From Tethya wilhelma (lineage: Eukaryota > Porifera > Demospongiae > Tethyida > Tethyidae): 64,000 nt of DNA. A program made the position numbers and the translations under genes. The notes below the pieces were generated by a model. It had not been told where the DNA came from. It did not search any database and worked only from the letters and a program-made list of their open reading frames with translations. Location: assembly GCA_964030475.1 (NCBI GenBank), contig CAXIPT010000002.1:14273808-14337807 (forward strand). Reading direction: 5' to 3'. The first letter of the stretch is position 1, and the number at the start of each line of letters is the position of its first letter. This document shows, piece by piece, positions 42,886 through 55,539 of the stretch.

Positions 42886-45800
42886 CTAGCTTAATTTGTC
42901 TTTGATAATCTGCTCAGCGATTCCTGTGTGCCCGTTAATCTTTAGCTTGTCAACCAGGACATTCCACGTTAAAGGATTGCCAGATTTGTTTGTCACATAA
43001 TCATCTTTTCTCTGCCATGCTGCCACCATATTATCAGGAAGGGTTGGCATCCTATCGAGATTGGACATACTCAACCCAAGTGCTCCACCAAGGCGTTTGA
43101 TCTGGTCTCGATCCAATTTCTTCAGGTAATGCACAATGTCATACTCATCACACTCATCTGGAAGTATAGCAAATAAAATTAAAAACAAATAATTAGAGCT
43201 GTTGAATACAATTGTACAACTAACGTACAGATTTCCACAAAATGATCACCAGGATTACCAGGAATGGACTCTGACCTCTGCAGAAGCAATCACACCATGT
43301 ATAGTAATGACTTAGGCAATGATAGCTAGTCATGCTTAGTAATATCTCTATCACCAACTCACTTCAGATTGAACTTCGATTCCCACAGGGGGTATGAGAG
43401 ATGGGTTGTCATGACGACCATCATTAGCATTAGACTCTGTACAGAGATAATGATAGGCATGCATAGTAATAATTATAGTGAATAGACTCAAAATTATGAG
43501 CTTAATTGACTTAACCTTTCAACCAGTATAGATGGTAGACTGGTATTGGAGATGTCATGATTGATCCTAATCTTCTACATTTTAGGACATTGCTGTCTTC
43601 CTTAAAAGTAGCAGGATGGTGGCCATTCTTCTTAACACAATCTGAGTTCTGACAGTAGAAGTCGAGAGAATGGTCAGCATCTGAAGTGAGCTTCATTTCA
43701 GAGGATACTTTCCTAACGCCGTTCACTACACTTTGACAGACACAATAGCACACACTCTGGACTGATGGATCTGAGATATCTTTCCATTGCTCCTCACGAT
43801 AATGAACCAGCTCCAGGTAGGTGGGGTGGACTTTAAGAGTGATGATGTCATAATCTCCAACACGAAAAAAAACTTGGTCTTGGAAGATTTGATCTGTTTG
43901 TAGTTCCCATTCAAACTTTGACCTCATTTCATTGGAAAGTAAATACACAATGAGAGCTCCAGCAAGCCCTTTGGGGCAGTAGCCACACTTGAAGGTTATC
44001 AGTAGAGGAGGGGTGACTGAATTCTGGGTGAGAGGATGAGATGCACACATTTTGGAATGAGTCAGAACACATGGCATGAGATATTTCTGGCAACCATCTT
44101 CCGTTTGAAATGGAGTGACTATTCTAAGATGTTTCAGTAGCTTCAGAAATTTCTCTGGTGTATAAAGTCTTTCAGATTGGCTAACTTTTTCCAGATCTTC
44201 AAACGCAAATATGCCTTTGTGTTTAAACTCATCACACAGATACTGATGGAGATTATCAAGTATAAATGTCTTAACAATGAGGTGAGTTACATGGTCAAAC
44301 AGAATCTGAGGATCTCTTATCACAATGTCATCAAGACCATCAGTGGGGAAGTGACGAATCAGACCAATCTTAGTGTGAAGAAACCAGAGAACATGCTTAA
44401 ATTCATCAGTAGTTGATATTCCACAATCTTTAGCAATAGTGAAACATTGGTCATAACTGATAATATGATCTTTGATCGTTTGCTGGCGAAGAACAAGGCT
44501 GAAGATCAACCAGTTACATGGATAGCTCATTTTATACTCTCTTCGATGTAAAACTCGTGCAACACTTGATCTTATTTTTTCAAAGTCAGAATCATCCTTG
44601 GAAAAGTTATTGACTGTGAAGATGAGTTGAGATGTACTGTATGGTTCCACCAAGCCTTCACGGTAGTGGGCAGTGGACTTGATGACCTTCTGAAGGTGGT
44701 CATCAATTTCCTTGATCTTTAATTTAGCAGTAGCTGGTTCAAGCAGATCTGTGTGTGTACCAACAATGAGGACTTTAGGTTTGAGCGAACAACTTGTCTG
44801 CAGAGTATTGTAAGTAAATGTGCCCATTGAAGCGACACTGGCTAGGGTTTGAAGAATAGCTTCCTCTACAGTCAGTGTTGATTGATAGGAATCTGAGTGT
44901 CTACCATCGGGAAGACGATATTCTATTGTGATTTGCTGACAAAGGTCTTGATGGAGAGGAAAGATAACAAAGAAAACGGAAGGACCGGACACCAACAGTG
45001 GTAGGACTTCCTGGAATTCCATTTGTCCTCCTGTATCAGTGAGATAGAGAGTCCATGAGTTCTTGAAATGCTCTTGAAGTTCCTTAAGCTGTCTACCCTT
45101 TATAGCTACTCTGAACACATCTCTGGGTGTTATATATCCTGGTGGTGGTGCTGCTGCACTCAATATTTTTTTATCTATTGAAGAAATTTCAAGAGGTGTT
45201 TCACTAGTGGGTACTGGAGCCTGTTGAATTGGGCTATTATTTATTACAGGAATATTGGTAACAGTAGGTGTGGCTGGTACTGGAGCCTGTTGAGTTGGGT
45301 TAATTTTAACAGAATTATTGGTAACAGTTGGTGTGGCTGGGGGTGGGGGTGGTCTGTCAGTGGATAGAGATGATTGTACATCATAGATCAATCTAGTGGC
45401 TTCATCTTTATAAGATATTTCTTTCCAAATTGTTGAGTCAGCACTCACAGTTGTAGAATAGGACTTTGTTACTTCAACTTGAATGACTTTTTCAGCTACT
45501 CCAGTGCTAGATGATTCAGTGCTAGGTGTTTCACCTTTCAGTCGTTTTATCAAGGAGCTCTTTCCAGAGCCAGCTGGGCCTACGAATGCTATATGACCTA
45601 CAGTATGTTCAAGTTCACCCTTTTCTCTTATTGCTTGCTCAACAGCAGCAAGATGATCTGCTTCAGAGTTGTCACTTTCTTTCTTACTGGCCTCATCTTG
45701 ATCTTCATCGTTTTCTTTCTCCCCATCATATCTTTGTATCTCCTTACCTACAAGAGGAAATTTAGTGACAATTGTATGCATGGATAGAAATGTATATAAT

Positions 45801-47086
45801 AATGCGTGCTTACCAACAGGCTGGTCCATTTTTTTTGTCAAATCTCTATCAATAATTTCCACAGCTCTTATTAGTGCGGCTCTCCAATATTGTGGACGAG
45901 GATCATTCTGTTGTGACCAGGTGTGACCTTCCTTTCTACTAGCAAGGCTGTGACATTGGTTTTGAGTAGTCTCCTTCAAACCATGATGCTTCCCTAGTTC
46001 CTTCCACTTGTGAACTACTGGCTGAAGCATTGAAATCAATTGAGGTATCACTGCTGACATCAGCAAATCAACCATCTCATGACTCCTGGCCCGATTCATA
46101 GCTATGTATCCATCTTTATCTTTCAAATCAACTTGTGCACCGTGATTCAGTAATAGTTGAGCTACTTTTACTTGTCCATTAACACTAGCCAACATCAAAG
46201 CAGTCACTCCATTACTCCTCTGTAAGTCGGTCTGAGCGCCATTTTTTAACAATAACTTAACAATTGAGGTGTGTCCATATACACTTGCTATCATTAACGG
46301 ACTCCACACTCCTTCATTCTTGATCTCCACTAAACTATTAACCTTGATTCCTCCTTTGATAAGAGATAAGACTAAATAATTATCTCCTCTCTTACAAGCT
46401 TCAATTAGAGCATGATCTAGTCCAACTTTAGCACCATGATCCACTAATAGCTTAACGATGTCCATTTTACAAGAATCACAAGTCTCCAATTGGACTGTTA
46501 ATGCAGTTCTTCCTTCTTTGTCTTGTAGGTCAACCTCAGCACCATAGTCTAACAACAGTTTGACTGTAGACATCTTTCCCCAATGAATTGCTATCGTCAA
46601 TGGGCTCCACTCAGACTGTACACTAGAAATCTTCACAAAACTATTAACATTGACTCCTCGGTTGATAAGAGATAAGACTAAAGAATTATTTCCTCTCTCA
46701 CAAGCTCTATATAGAGCATGGTTCAGTCCAACTTTTGCACCATGGTCCACTAATAGCTTAGCAATGTCCATTTTGCCCTCATCACTTGCTTCTGTCAATG
46801 CGGTCTTTCCTTTATTGTCTTGTAGGTCAACCTCAGCACCATGCTTTAACAACAGTTTGACTATAGACATGTTTCCTTCATGACTTGCTTTTATTAATGG
46901 AGTCCACTGACCTTCTTCACCTGCAATCTCTACTAAACTATTAACATTGGCTTCTTGTTTGATAAGAGATAAGACTTCAGAATCGTTTCCCCACCAACAC
47001 TCATCAACTAGCCGTTCCTCCTTTGATCTACGCATGAAGGCACAGTCACATACATGTTGAATGATAACGTTCAATGTATATTGCAA
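42886..47086 (-). CDS. Ankyrin-ROC-COR-Death domain signalling protein
   Basis: Minus-strand exons: 45814-47086 and 43516-45747 (separated by a 66-bp in-frame intron, GTAAGC to TTGTAG), 43363-43436, 43229-43277 and 42886-43157, all phase-compatible. About 1,300 residues: ankyrin repeats to about 345 (VKLLLKHGAEVDLQDNKGKT and similar); a helical KWKELGKHHGL region; a ROC GTPase with P-loop GPAGSGKSSL near 500, DTGGQ near 680 and GTHTDL near 775; a COR-like region; then a C-terminal Death-fold domain (KRLGGALGLSMSNLD). The order matches DAPK1 without its kinase. ROCO proteins are GTP-switched signalling scaffolds; Death domains recruit partners in cell-death or immune pathways. Function is inferred. 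The N-terminal Met is uncertain (MRRSKEERL at 47035 is the better start, or an upstream exon exists). Confidence 0.88.
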
Positions 47087-47089
47087 GAC

Positions 47090-47700
47090 TACTGTTCAAA
47101 TTAAAATAATAATGATGTAATTCATGAATATACTATAATGCTATTAGGATCTATCAAAAGAGTATGAGAGCTAGTGATTTATATGATAATCATGGAATGC
47201 TCATAACTGAGGCTATAATGAAGTGGAATAATTTATTAGCACAAACGATACAATTAACCTCAAATTTCGGTTAGACTATATGAAAGGGCCTACCGTGTAA
47301 TTAAAATTTCGCGTGCCCAAAAATTTCGCCACCAAATAGAGCATGTGCAGGCTCAAAAATAGACAAGTATGCACTGAGTAAGGGCAGATTGATAACTGGA
47401 CACTGAGAAAAGGACCAATTAAGGTAAGCAATTGCATGACTTATTTAAAAGGGATTATACAAGAAATAATTTAGCTTTGTAGTATGAAGCCAGTAAGCGC
47501 TACTAGACCACAACATCCTGTGGTTGGAAAATAGAGCATGGCTAGGGATAATAAAGCACAGTTGCAGCAAATACAGTTACAAAGCAAATTGAGACTGATA
47601 ACTTGAAAGTTCACTTGTTAGCCGTAATGTCAAGTGTAAGCTCATGCAGTGCAAGCTTTCTTGGCATCATGACAGCGCAATGCAAATTCAGTAGGGACAG
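47090..47700. other. 5' flank of the ankyrin/ROC gene
   Basis: No gene. 47280-47345 contains TAATTAAAATTTCGCGTGCC and AAATTTCGCCACC, resembling short TIR-element ends, but no partner was found. Confidence 0.35.
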
Positions 47701-48951
47701 GATCAAGAGGCACCAAAAAGTTGCAAGATCGATTGCTGGATGAGTTACACAGAGATCATGCAGGCGTGACACATATGAAGTCGGTGGCAAGGAGTTATTT
47801 TTGGTGGCCTGGATTGGACAGTGAAATTGAACATCTTAAAGTCATGTCAGTCTTGTTTGGCTGTCAAGCAGAGTCCACCTATAGTCTGGCTGGCCAGACT
47901 CTTTGAATGGGAAAGGAAGAGTCTGGGGACACCCATATATCCCTTTGACCCTTTCGCTTGGAATTTGTTGTAAAATTGCACAAACTCTAAATTCAAAATT
48001 TCTTAAATACGTCATCATTTTGGTTCATGAATTTATTCATTGTCGGCATGTCGGAACCGCATATATCCCATAGTAGATTTTGAAGTGGTCGGCACTCTGA
48101 TCTATAATGGATTAAGTGGTTCGCCTTTGAACAAGCTTTGAAGTTTGCTTTCATCAACTTATTTTTTTATTTATTTTTTTTCCAAAAATAACATTATAGT
48201 AGTGTGTGTGATTGTGGGTTGATAAACAAAGACTCCTATGTGCATGCAACACTAGCGCTTGCATTTCTGGGTCAATTCTGGGCGATCGAACTCGAGAGGT
48301 ACCTGCTGGCATCCATTGAAGGGGTGTGGTTGAGTTATGACGTAGACCAGTGATTAAAAAAACGTCACAACAGGGTTCAAGAGTTCATAATCTTGTGAAT
48401 TTCGAGAGCGCGATCATAACCAGAAACGCCAATTTGCCGAGAAAGGGATATACTGATTTGTAACAGATGTCCAAAATTTGGACATGACCAATCAGATTGC
48501 AGTGTGGTTAAACGTGACGTAATTCAACGTTCATATGTGCACGTGCAAAGTAAAAAATGTCACATCAGTGAGAGCTAAAACGGCTCTTTGAGCTTCAGAC
48601 AGCCTACTCTTTCTCTCCCTGCTTTTCGAAGCTTAAAGTTGAACAACAAGTTGTCTTGATAGTAAGAATGTCTTTGTAAATCTTTCAAGTCGGGTATAGA
48701 AAGAGTTTATGGTCCATTGGAGTGCAATCAGTGGAGAAACTACAATGACTAAGCTTTCTTTGTCCCATTTGGTCATTCAAAGGAAAGAATCTAGCCAAGA
48801 TGGGTCTTGGATGGAACTCAGCGACATTCAGCAACTTTAGTTCAGTAGTATAGTGCGCAAAACATGTGCACTTATGCAAACGTCACAGAATGAACAATGA
48901 ATATCATTATATTGGATTTCACGTGATAAAATTACATTCCACTGTTACAAA

Positions 48952-49865
48952 TAGTCTGGCGTATCCAGACCCTTTACACGCACACTATAACTAGCAAATG
49001 CCTACGACATTTTGGGGGCGAGCGTGAGCGTGTGTTTGAATATCAGTGCTTAAATATTAAAATTAATGTGGATTGCATGAGTGAATATTCAGGTTGATCA
49101 TTTGTTTCTGATCGTATGATAGTTGACAATGAAATGGTGCTTAATTTGTGTTCAGCGGCTGTGCATGTGGCTAGCTGTGCTGCATGGTGATTGTGCTAGT
49201 CACTGTCTCTTGGCAATCTTAATTGGTGTTCTCTCTTCTTGCTTTTTCACCTTGCTGTTGAGGATGCCTTTTCTTGTCTGATTTGCCTCATTGATGCTAC
49301 CTGCTGCTCGATCTCAGGCTTTCTCTCTGCCTAGTGTTTATTGCCATACATCTATGTGTGAGTATTCATGTATCACACAAGTCAATAATTTATTTCTTCT
49401 TTGTCTAACCTTTTTGCTTAGATCTAGTAGTCATTCAGTTCACAAAGTAAAATTGAACAGCAATGGTCAAAAAAAAGGACAACAGACAAATAATTTGGCT
49501 TTGTAACAAAGAAAGCAAAGATTCAAAGCTATGCTGCAGCTGCTGCTCTATACTGCATATATACGCGCTAGCCACAGTCAGCTAGCTAGCTCAAGTGCTC
49601 CGGATCTGATCCGCAGATCCTGAGTGCTAGCTAGCTCCGGAGCTCCACCTACAACTACGTGACGTCATATATTGTACAAAAATTTTGTTACCTAAATTGC
49701 AAAATTAGAACAGGAAGTGTTATTTACGGAATATGCATACAGACATCACACAGACGGAAGTGCATATATTCAAATGCCATGTTACGTATATGCATGTGGG
49801 TCACGCTCGCCCCAAATACGCATGTATTTATAACATGTGTGTAAGGGTCTGGATTCGCCAGACTA
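48952..49865. mobile_element. Inner TAGTCTGG element, 914 bp
   Basis: Ends TAGTCTGGCGTATCCAGACC and GGTCTGGATTCGCCAGACTA. Flanks TGTTACAAA and TGTTACACA match at 8 of 9 positions, an aged target duplication. Non-coding; contains GCTAGCTAGC-rich sequence at 49565-49640. Confidence 0.82.
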
Positions 49866-50377
49866 TGTTACACATCGGTATAGGGTAATTCCAGGCCAAG
49901 TCAACCCAAAAAAATGAGCACCCTCATGGAATTCAACAAAACTTGAGGTACACATACCTTATCATAAGTTATTATTTCACACCTGATTTGGGTGTCATAT
50001 GTTGCATGGCTTCTGACTTATAAGCCTCTGAAATTTGCCATTTTTGATCATTTCTTGCTGCTTAATAGCAAATAACTTTTTTTCTGATTGTTTCCAGCTA
50101 CTGAGACTAGTACCATTGTACTCGGCATAAAATTTTGCTTCAAATGATATACTTGAAGTGGGTGGTCATTCGTTAGCAGGTTAAAGGTCATTCTTTGAAG
50201 ACATTACTAAAAAAAGACGTCTTTTTTCCCCGCAATTTTTTTACAATGTTATCTGCAAAAATTGTGTACAAGTTTGGTAATGGGATCTAAATGGGAAGAT
50301 ACAGGACTAAACATACACTTTTGTTCAAAATCCATGAAAGAAAAAATTAAAATACTATACTCAGGCATATGTTTTGA

Positions 50378-51198
50378 TAGCCTCGTTCCCAGGCTCCCCG
50401 CCTACCTTATACACGTAAGGAAAGGGGGAGCCTGGTCTCTAATCTCACGTGAGCCTGTATAAAGTATAGACATGTGCTAGACAGGTGAAAATTGAACGTG
50501 GGCAGGATACAAAACTACGTCAGTTTGCGCAATTGCATGCCCACGCGCTACGCTGCCAGCTAGCTGTGTCTATCAGTATGGTTCTGTACAAGCACGCAGA
50601 AATACGAACGGATTCTCGATGTTTTTCTCAGTCTTGTTGCCTGATACAAGGAGCTCATGGGTTCCCTATACCACTGAACAGACGGAAAAGCTGTACCAAC
50701 GGAACAGTGACTCGAAAATTACCATAGCCTAAGATGATAGACGCTTAGTGTACAGTAGCCATAGCAAAGCAATTCAGGGTTGTACATGACTGTGATTTAT
50801 TTGCTGGTAAACCCTTCACTTCTCAGCTGAGGCATCATTTGAGATCGAGCGTGCAAGACTGTCCTGTATCCTTCATCCAAGCCTCTTAGAAGCATAGATA
50901 GACTAGTCTCCTGAGACAAGAAAACAGTTGTAGCTATATATTTCTTTCAACCCTTCGCTCAATAGCCAAACTTCGGCTGTCAAAGATAGACTTCTTACTC
51001 TCCTAGATAAAATTTTACTTCTCAAAAACCTCAGAGTCCAAAAGAAAAAAAAAACATGCGTAGGCGGACTTGGGACTGCGTCATATTATGGAATGTTTCG
51101 CCCACGCAATTATTATTCCCTTGACTCACGTGAGATTAGAGACCAGGCTCCCCCTTTCCTTACGTGTAAGGTAGGCGGGGAGCCTGGGAACGAGGCTA
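50378..51198. mobile_element. TAGCCTCG element, 821 bp, with 9-bp target duplication
   Basis: Inverted arms of about 80 bp start TAGCCTCGTTCCCAGGCTCC and end with the inverse; ATGTTTTGA is duplicated exactly at 50369-50377 and 51199-51207. Arms include CCTTACGTGTAAGGTAGGCG and AGATTAGAGACC. Non-coding. Confidence 0.92.
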
Positions 51199-51349
51199 AT
51201 GTTTTGACCTGTATCTCCTGATCCCATTTAGATCCCATCACCAAACTTATACAAAATAAAGGACAATTTTTGCAGATTACATTGAGTGAAAATCACGCGA
51301 AAAAAAGACATCTTTTTGTAGTAACGGTTAATTATAGATTTAAAAAATA

Positions 51350-52707
51350 CACAGTAAAAACAACCGTGTCAAAATGACACGCGTTCGCGTGTCAATTATT
51401 TGTCCATTTTTTGACACACCTACATACATGTCAACTTTGAACTGTGTTGAAACAGCATGCAGGTTATCAGTCAAGTGTGTCATATCATTGCTTGCTTTTT
51501 CTGCGCTAAAATTTTACTTTTCTTGATAAAAACAATTTTGAATCACAAAGAAAATACTTCAGAACTGAAACAACATCAGCAAATATAAATACTGACAGTG
51601 GTATCCATGCATGGAATACTTAGACAAATAAGAAACCATAATAGAGTCAGCACACTTGACTTGATCATCTTGCCAGGCTTGAACAAACTTCATGAGGTAG
51701 GTCTGGTGAAAGCCTAATAAATAGATAAAAACCAAGGCTTATAACAAACAAGAGGACTCAGCATAAAGCCGAATTTTGACTGACCTTCAGATTCTGAGGA
51801 GGTTCCAACTGAGATTACTGCAGCACCGTGAAAACACCATGATTTCAAGCTTCTTGTTGTTAGATTCACAGGCGCTGTAACTGTACTTCGTCTTTGGCAC
51901 GTCTACAATCTTTTATCTGGCAAAACAAATCATAGTTTTATTTACAAACTTTATCACACCACAAAAAAGTTGATATCTTACTTCTTACCGTAAATTCCAT
52001 CTTTTATCAACTCTAGCGTTTCTCTTTTTGTAGAAAAAACTCCTCACAACTCATTTTACAGTCTTTTTTTCTTGTCTTCACAAAAAAAAACAAAGTTCTC
52101 TTTGTGGCAGCTGTCTCTCTGATTGAAAAATGACTACTGAGCATGCGCAAAACAGAATGATGTCATAGTATTTACGTTGGGCTTTAATTGGAATAAATCT
52201 GAGTTTTGTGTTGTTTTGGGCTGTGGGAGCTGAAAATCTCTTGAAAGGAGTTTGTCTTACGGTCCTGGTTGGAAAAGAATGATGTAGAAGCTTCTTAGGA
52301 TCTTGCTAGGTATTCATTGTATTGCCTTTTTACCAGAAGTCATCTTGTTTGGCCAATGAGTCATAAAAATGAATACACAATTGAATACTTTGATTACTGA
52401 ACAGCTATTATAGCCTAAAGTGTGTCCTAACAGAGAAGATAATGCCTAAATTGCTTGTATGGATTTAGCACAGTTGTTGAGCTAAAGTAACACAGCAGTG
52501 TGTGTGATTAGCATAGATCTCTGAGTTAAAATTACACACTAGACGTTTACTCGTGTGTCAAATTTGTCAAATGTGTTATTTTGACATACCTTTAGGCATT
52601 TGACACACCATTTATAGCTAAGTGTGCTATTTTAACACACTTTTTTACATTTGACACATGAGTAAGAAATGAACACATGTCATTTTGACACATCCGTTTT
52701 TACTGTG
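51350..52707. mobile_element. CACAGTAAAAAC element, copy 1, 1.36 kb
   Basis: Ends CACAGTAAAAACAACCGTGT and CATCCGTTTTTACTGTG. TA flanks both sides. Subterminal repeats of GTGTCAAAATGACAC and TTTGACACAC recur at both ends. The interior is nearly identical to 58893-60240, with no long reading frame. It interrupts the right arm of the foldback element. Confidence 0.9.
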
Positions 52708-53848
52708 TAACCTTTGACCTGCTAGTGAGTGACCATCCACTTCAAGTATATCATCTGAAGCAAAATTTCATGCCGAGTACAATGGTATCAGTCTTGGCAG
52801 CTAAAAACAATCAGAGCATTAGTTATTTGCTAATAAATGGTGAAATGTCATCAAAAAATGGCAAATTTCGGATGCTTATAAGTCAGAAGCCATGTAACAT
52901 ATGACACCCAAATCAGGTGTGGGATAATAACTTGTAGCTAGTAAGGTATGTGTACCTAAAGTTTTGTTGAATTCCATGAGGGTGCTCATTTTTTTGTGTT
53001 GACTTGGCCTGGAATTGCCCTATATGCAGATGTCTCCAGACTCTTTCTTCCCCGTGCGAAGAGTCTGGCCAGCCAGACTAAGTCCACCTAGTAGGCTACT
53101 GTGCCACTGACACCATGGGTGTGGCCAACCAAACCATGGCAACGAGTCCATCTGGATTTTGCTGGCCCGTTTCAGGGAGCAATGTTTCTATAGTAGCCAT
53201 TGATCCATATTCGAAGTGGCCGGAAGTTTGGATTATGTCATCTACAGTCGTGACTAAGACACTGGATGTTGTGAGAGAGTGGTTCGCCTCTCATGGTTTG
53301 CCTGAGCACATTGTCACGGACAATGGACCACAAATTATTTATTGCAGAGGAGATTATATTATCTAATTCACAAACTTGAAAAAATCAGGACTCAGTTGCG
53401 TTCTCTTCGCATACAGTTGACGATCTTTGCCAAGACCTTCTCGCACTTAATCCCGTGACATTTTTTTTCTGACAAAGCTCTGGGCACAGGACTTGGAATA
53501 CAGAAAGAGGAGGTAATGGTCGAACTGTAGACGTAGTTTTGACTTGTGCATGCACGCATTTAGTATACACGATTTCGAGCAACCAAAAAATTGCATATAA
53601 ATTATATGGGGACCACAAAGTACAAAGTACACACATACATTGCATACAGCGTCAAACTAGTATCTCTAGCTAGATGACAACATTTCTTTGGGTGTAGAGA
53701 GTATCTACTATGTGTTCATGATTTCATCAAGCCTATTGTCACACATTAGGTCTACGTTTCATGAACGTGTATAATTATAACATAAAAACAGATAGACATT
53801 CAGACATTCATCATCAGTATTGGCTGGCAACTTCAAGTACAGAATCAT

Positions 53849-54368
53849 ACGTACGGTAGTACGTATAGTAGGAATGGGCCGACTGTCCCATAGACACAAT
53901 ACAAAATGTTTATGCCCGGCTCATAAACTTTCAGAGAATGACAGCTAAGCCTTTAGACATGGATTAAAGCCTCCCTTGGATAGTTTTCTAAGTGCATACA
54001 TCAACAAAACTCACAGAAACTCTCTAGAGCACTCTGGAGAGAGCGCTGGTGGGAAGCCACTGAGAACAGTGCAATTTTGTTTTCTTCTTCCTTCCTTCCT
54101 AACTCAGTGAACTTGAACGCGATTTCCAGACAAACAAAAGGCATTCAGCCAGCTTTAACTGTACAGTGCAACTTGACTTCATCCGAACTACGTCCTTTTA
54201 TACTCGTTTGGTGCCTAAAAGCTATATAACAAACAAAATCTAGGCATTTTAAAAACTCTGATATAAAATACTGTACTTGCATGTAGCCATCTTGATGTAG
54301 GTAAAGGTCGTCAACAGACCACGTGGTTTGCATGCATATCAGTGATAATGCGCATGCGCATCCAGTGT
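53849..54368. repeat. TACGTACGGTAGTAC repeat, copy 2
   Basis: Homologous to 40401-40890 over its full length, same orientation, ending at the AATGCGCATGCGCATCC block just upstream of a LINE fragment. Confidence 0.85.
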
Positions 54369-54374
54369 ACTTGA

Positions 54375-54439
54375 GTGAGATACCAACGCCACTGTGCTCG
54401 TGATGTTCGGTAACAAGCACAGTGGCGTTGGTATCTCAC
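54375..54439. repeat. Perfect 23-bp inverted repeat at a LINE fragment junction
   Basis: GTGAGATACCAACGCCACTG plus TGC is followed after 19 bases by its exact inverse. The right arm is within the LINE reading frame, so the left arm looks like a small inverted duplication made at the junction. Confidence 0.85.
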
Positions 54440-55080
54440 CAGTGTGTGACATAGATGGCAGTGTGATCCCGTCAGGTGATGTAGGGAAATGCCTTGGGTA
54501 CTGGTGGAAGGGTGATCTTCTGTCCTCCAAGTCGATTGAAGAGAACATCAACAAAGCTCGCCGGGCATTCTTTCACTTTGGTAGTATAGGAGTGTTCTGT
54601 GGTGATATCAGCCCCCTGTCCTCAAAGTCTGTACTCGATACCTGTGTCATGCCATCTTTGCTCTTTGGCGCTGAAAACTGGATCCTTACAGAGAGCCTTC
54701 TAAGGAAGCTGGATTCTTTCCAGGGAGAGCTGGCTAAAAGGATTCTGAAATGGCCAAAACATATGTCCAATACTGCAGCTATGGTTTGCCTTGATTTACC
54801 ATCTATGAGGTTCAGGGTTCTTACTTCCAAGCTAGCATTCCTGGTGAGACTGTTGAAGAAAGATGGCGTGGACTTGGGAAGCTCCGTGGTTCTTTCCCTG
54901 AGTGATCAGTTTGAAGAGTCATGCCTGGTTAGAGAGTGTAGGGAGTTGGAAGATGCTTTTGGGTCCAACTACACTAGTCAGATCCTAAATGAGTGCGGCG
55001 GAGACCTGAGGCTGATTAAGTCTACTCTACTCAAGATAGACAGGGAGCAATGCCTCTCTCGCTGTTTGGAGAAACGGTAG
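54394..55080 (+). pseudogene. LINE reverse transcriptase C-terminal fragment
   Basis: A 228-codon frame with the post-catalytic part of a non-LTR reverse transcriptase: a KCLGYWW segment (equivalent to the YLG motif), NINKARRAFFHFG, SVLDTCVMPSLLFGAENW and LAKRILKWPK. The catalytic YADD region is absent. It differs from the LINE at 23841-24950. It is sandwiched between copies of the TACGTACGG repeat at 53849 and 55075. The frame is open and ends at a TAG where the next repeat begins. Confidence 0.8.
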
Positions 55081-55289
55081 TACGTATAGTAGGAATGGGC
55101 CGAATGTCCCATAGACACAATATAAAATGTTTATGATCATAACAATCTATCAAAACAAAGTTAAGCCTTCAAACTTGCTCGAAGGCTCTAACCGAAAGAT
55201 TACCAATCGCATGCAAGGCCTAAAGCTCACAGAAACTTTCCTCTGCATTTGTAGAGAGAGCTAGTGGGAAGCCACAACAATGCCATTTT
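55075..55289. repeat. TACGTACGGTAGTAC repeat, copy 3 (partial)
   Basis: GGTAGTACGTATAGTAGGAA onward matches copies 1 and 2 for about 215 bases and stops at an N (55290). Confidence 0.75.
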
Positions 55290-55539
55290 NGAGATATTCT
55301 TGATAATGTGTTGAGAACCTATATTATCATACAGTGAGATGAGAAACCAAGAACCTAAAACCATCATACGTGATGAGAAACCAAGAACCCAGCAACACAT
55401 TACCAAGCCTATCTCAGCCTAGGAAGGTTGTATTGAAATGGGACTGGCACCATTGTGGTCAGAGTGATGAGAGCTTTCAAATGATATGGTTTACTTGTGA
55501 AATTGGAAAATGGTAATTTTGTCAAAATCGTACTAGAAC

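Larger units (their letters stand above)
49877..53028. mobile_element. Foldback element interrupted by two insertions
   Basis: The ends are inverse: TATAGGGTAATTCCAGGCC-like at 49875 and GGCCTGGAATTGCCCTATA ending near 53025. The left arm runs to about 50310. The right arm is 51208-51347 plus 52710-53028, split by the element at 51350-52707; the loop holds the element at 50378-51198. Without both insertions it is about 960 bp. TA may be its target duplication. Confidence 0.85.
47882..53080. mobile_element. TAGTCTGG element, 5.2 kb including nested insertions
   Basis: Starts TAGTCTGGCTGGCCAGACTC and ends GAGTCTGGCCAGCCAGACTA, perfect inverted ends. AGTCCACCTA occurs immediately outside both (47872-47881, 53081-53090), a perfect 10-bp target duplication in the integrase gene. 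No transposase is encoded. Contents: an inner TAGTCTGG element (48952-49865) and a foldback (49877-53028) that itself contains two more elements. The element's own sequence is about 47882-48951 and 53029-53080. Confidence 0.9.
47712..53366 (+). pseudogene. Ty3/gypsy integrase, split by a 5.2-kb nest of insertions
   Basis: Left part (47721-47871): the integrase zinc-binding domain, LHRDHAGVTHMKSVARSYFW followed by WWPGLDSEIEHL, with His-His and the first Cys region. Right part (53091-53366): a PWQRVHLDFAGPFQG segment, an AYSKWPEVW-like region (first catalytic Asp) and GLPEHIVTDNGPQ (second Asp), after which similarity stops. The break has AGTCCACCTA on both sides. Stops near 53090 and 53192 and a frameshift show further decay. 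No LTR or reverse transcriptase nearby. Confidence 0.87.

Noticed and set aside
48685..50727. Various 60-80 codon frames in the nested region
   Set aside because: All lie within non-coding TIR or foldback elements and have no recognised motifs.
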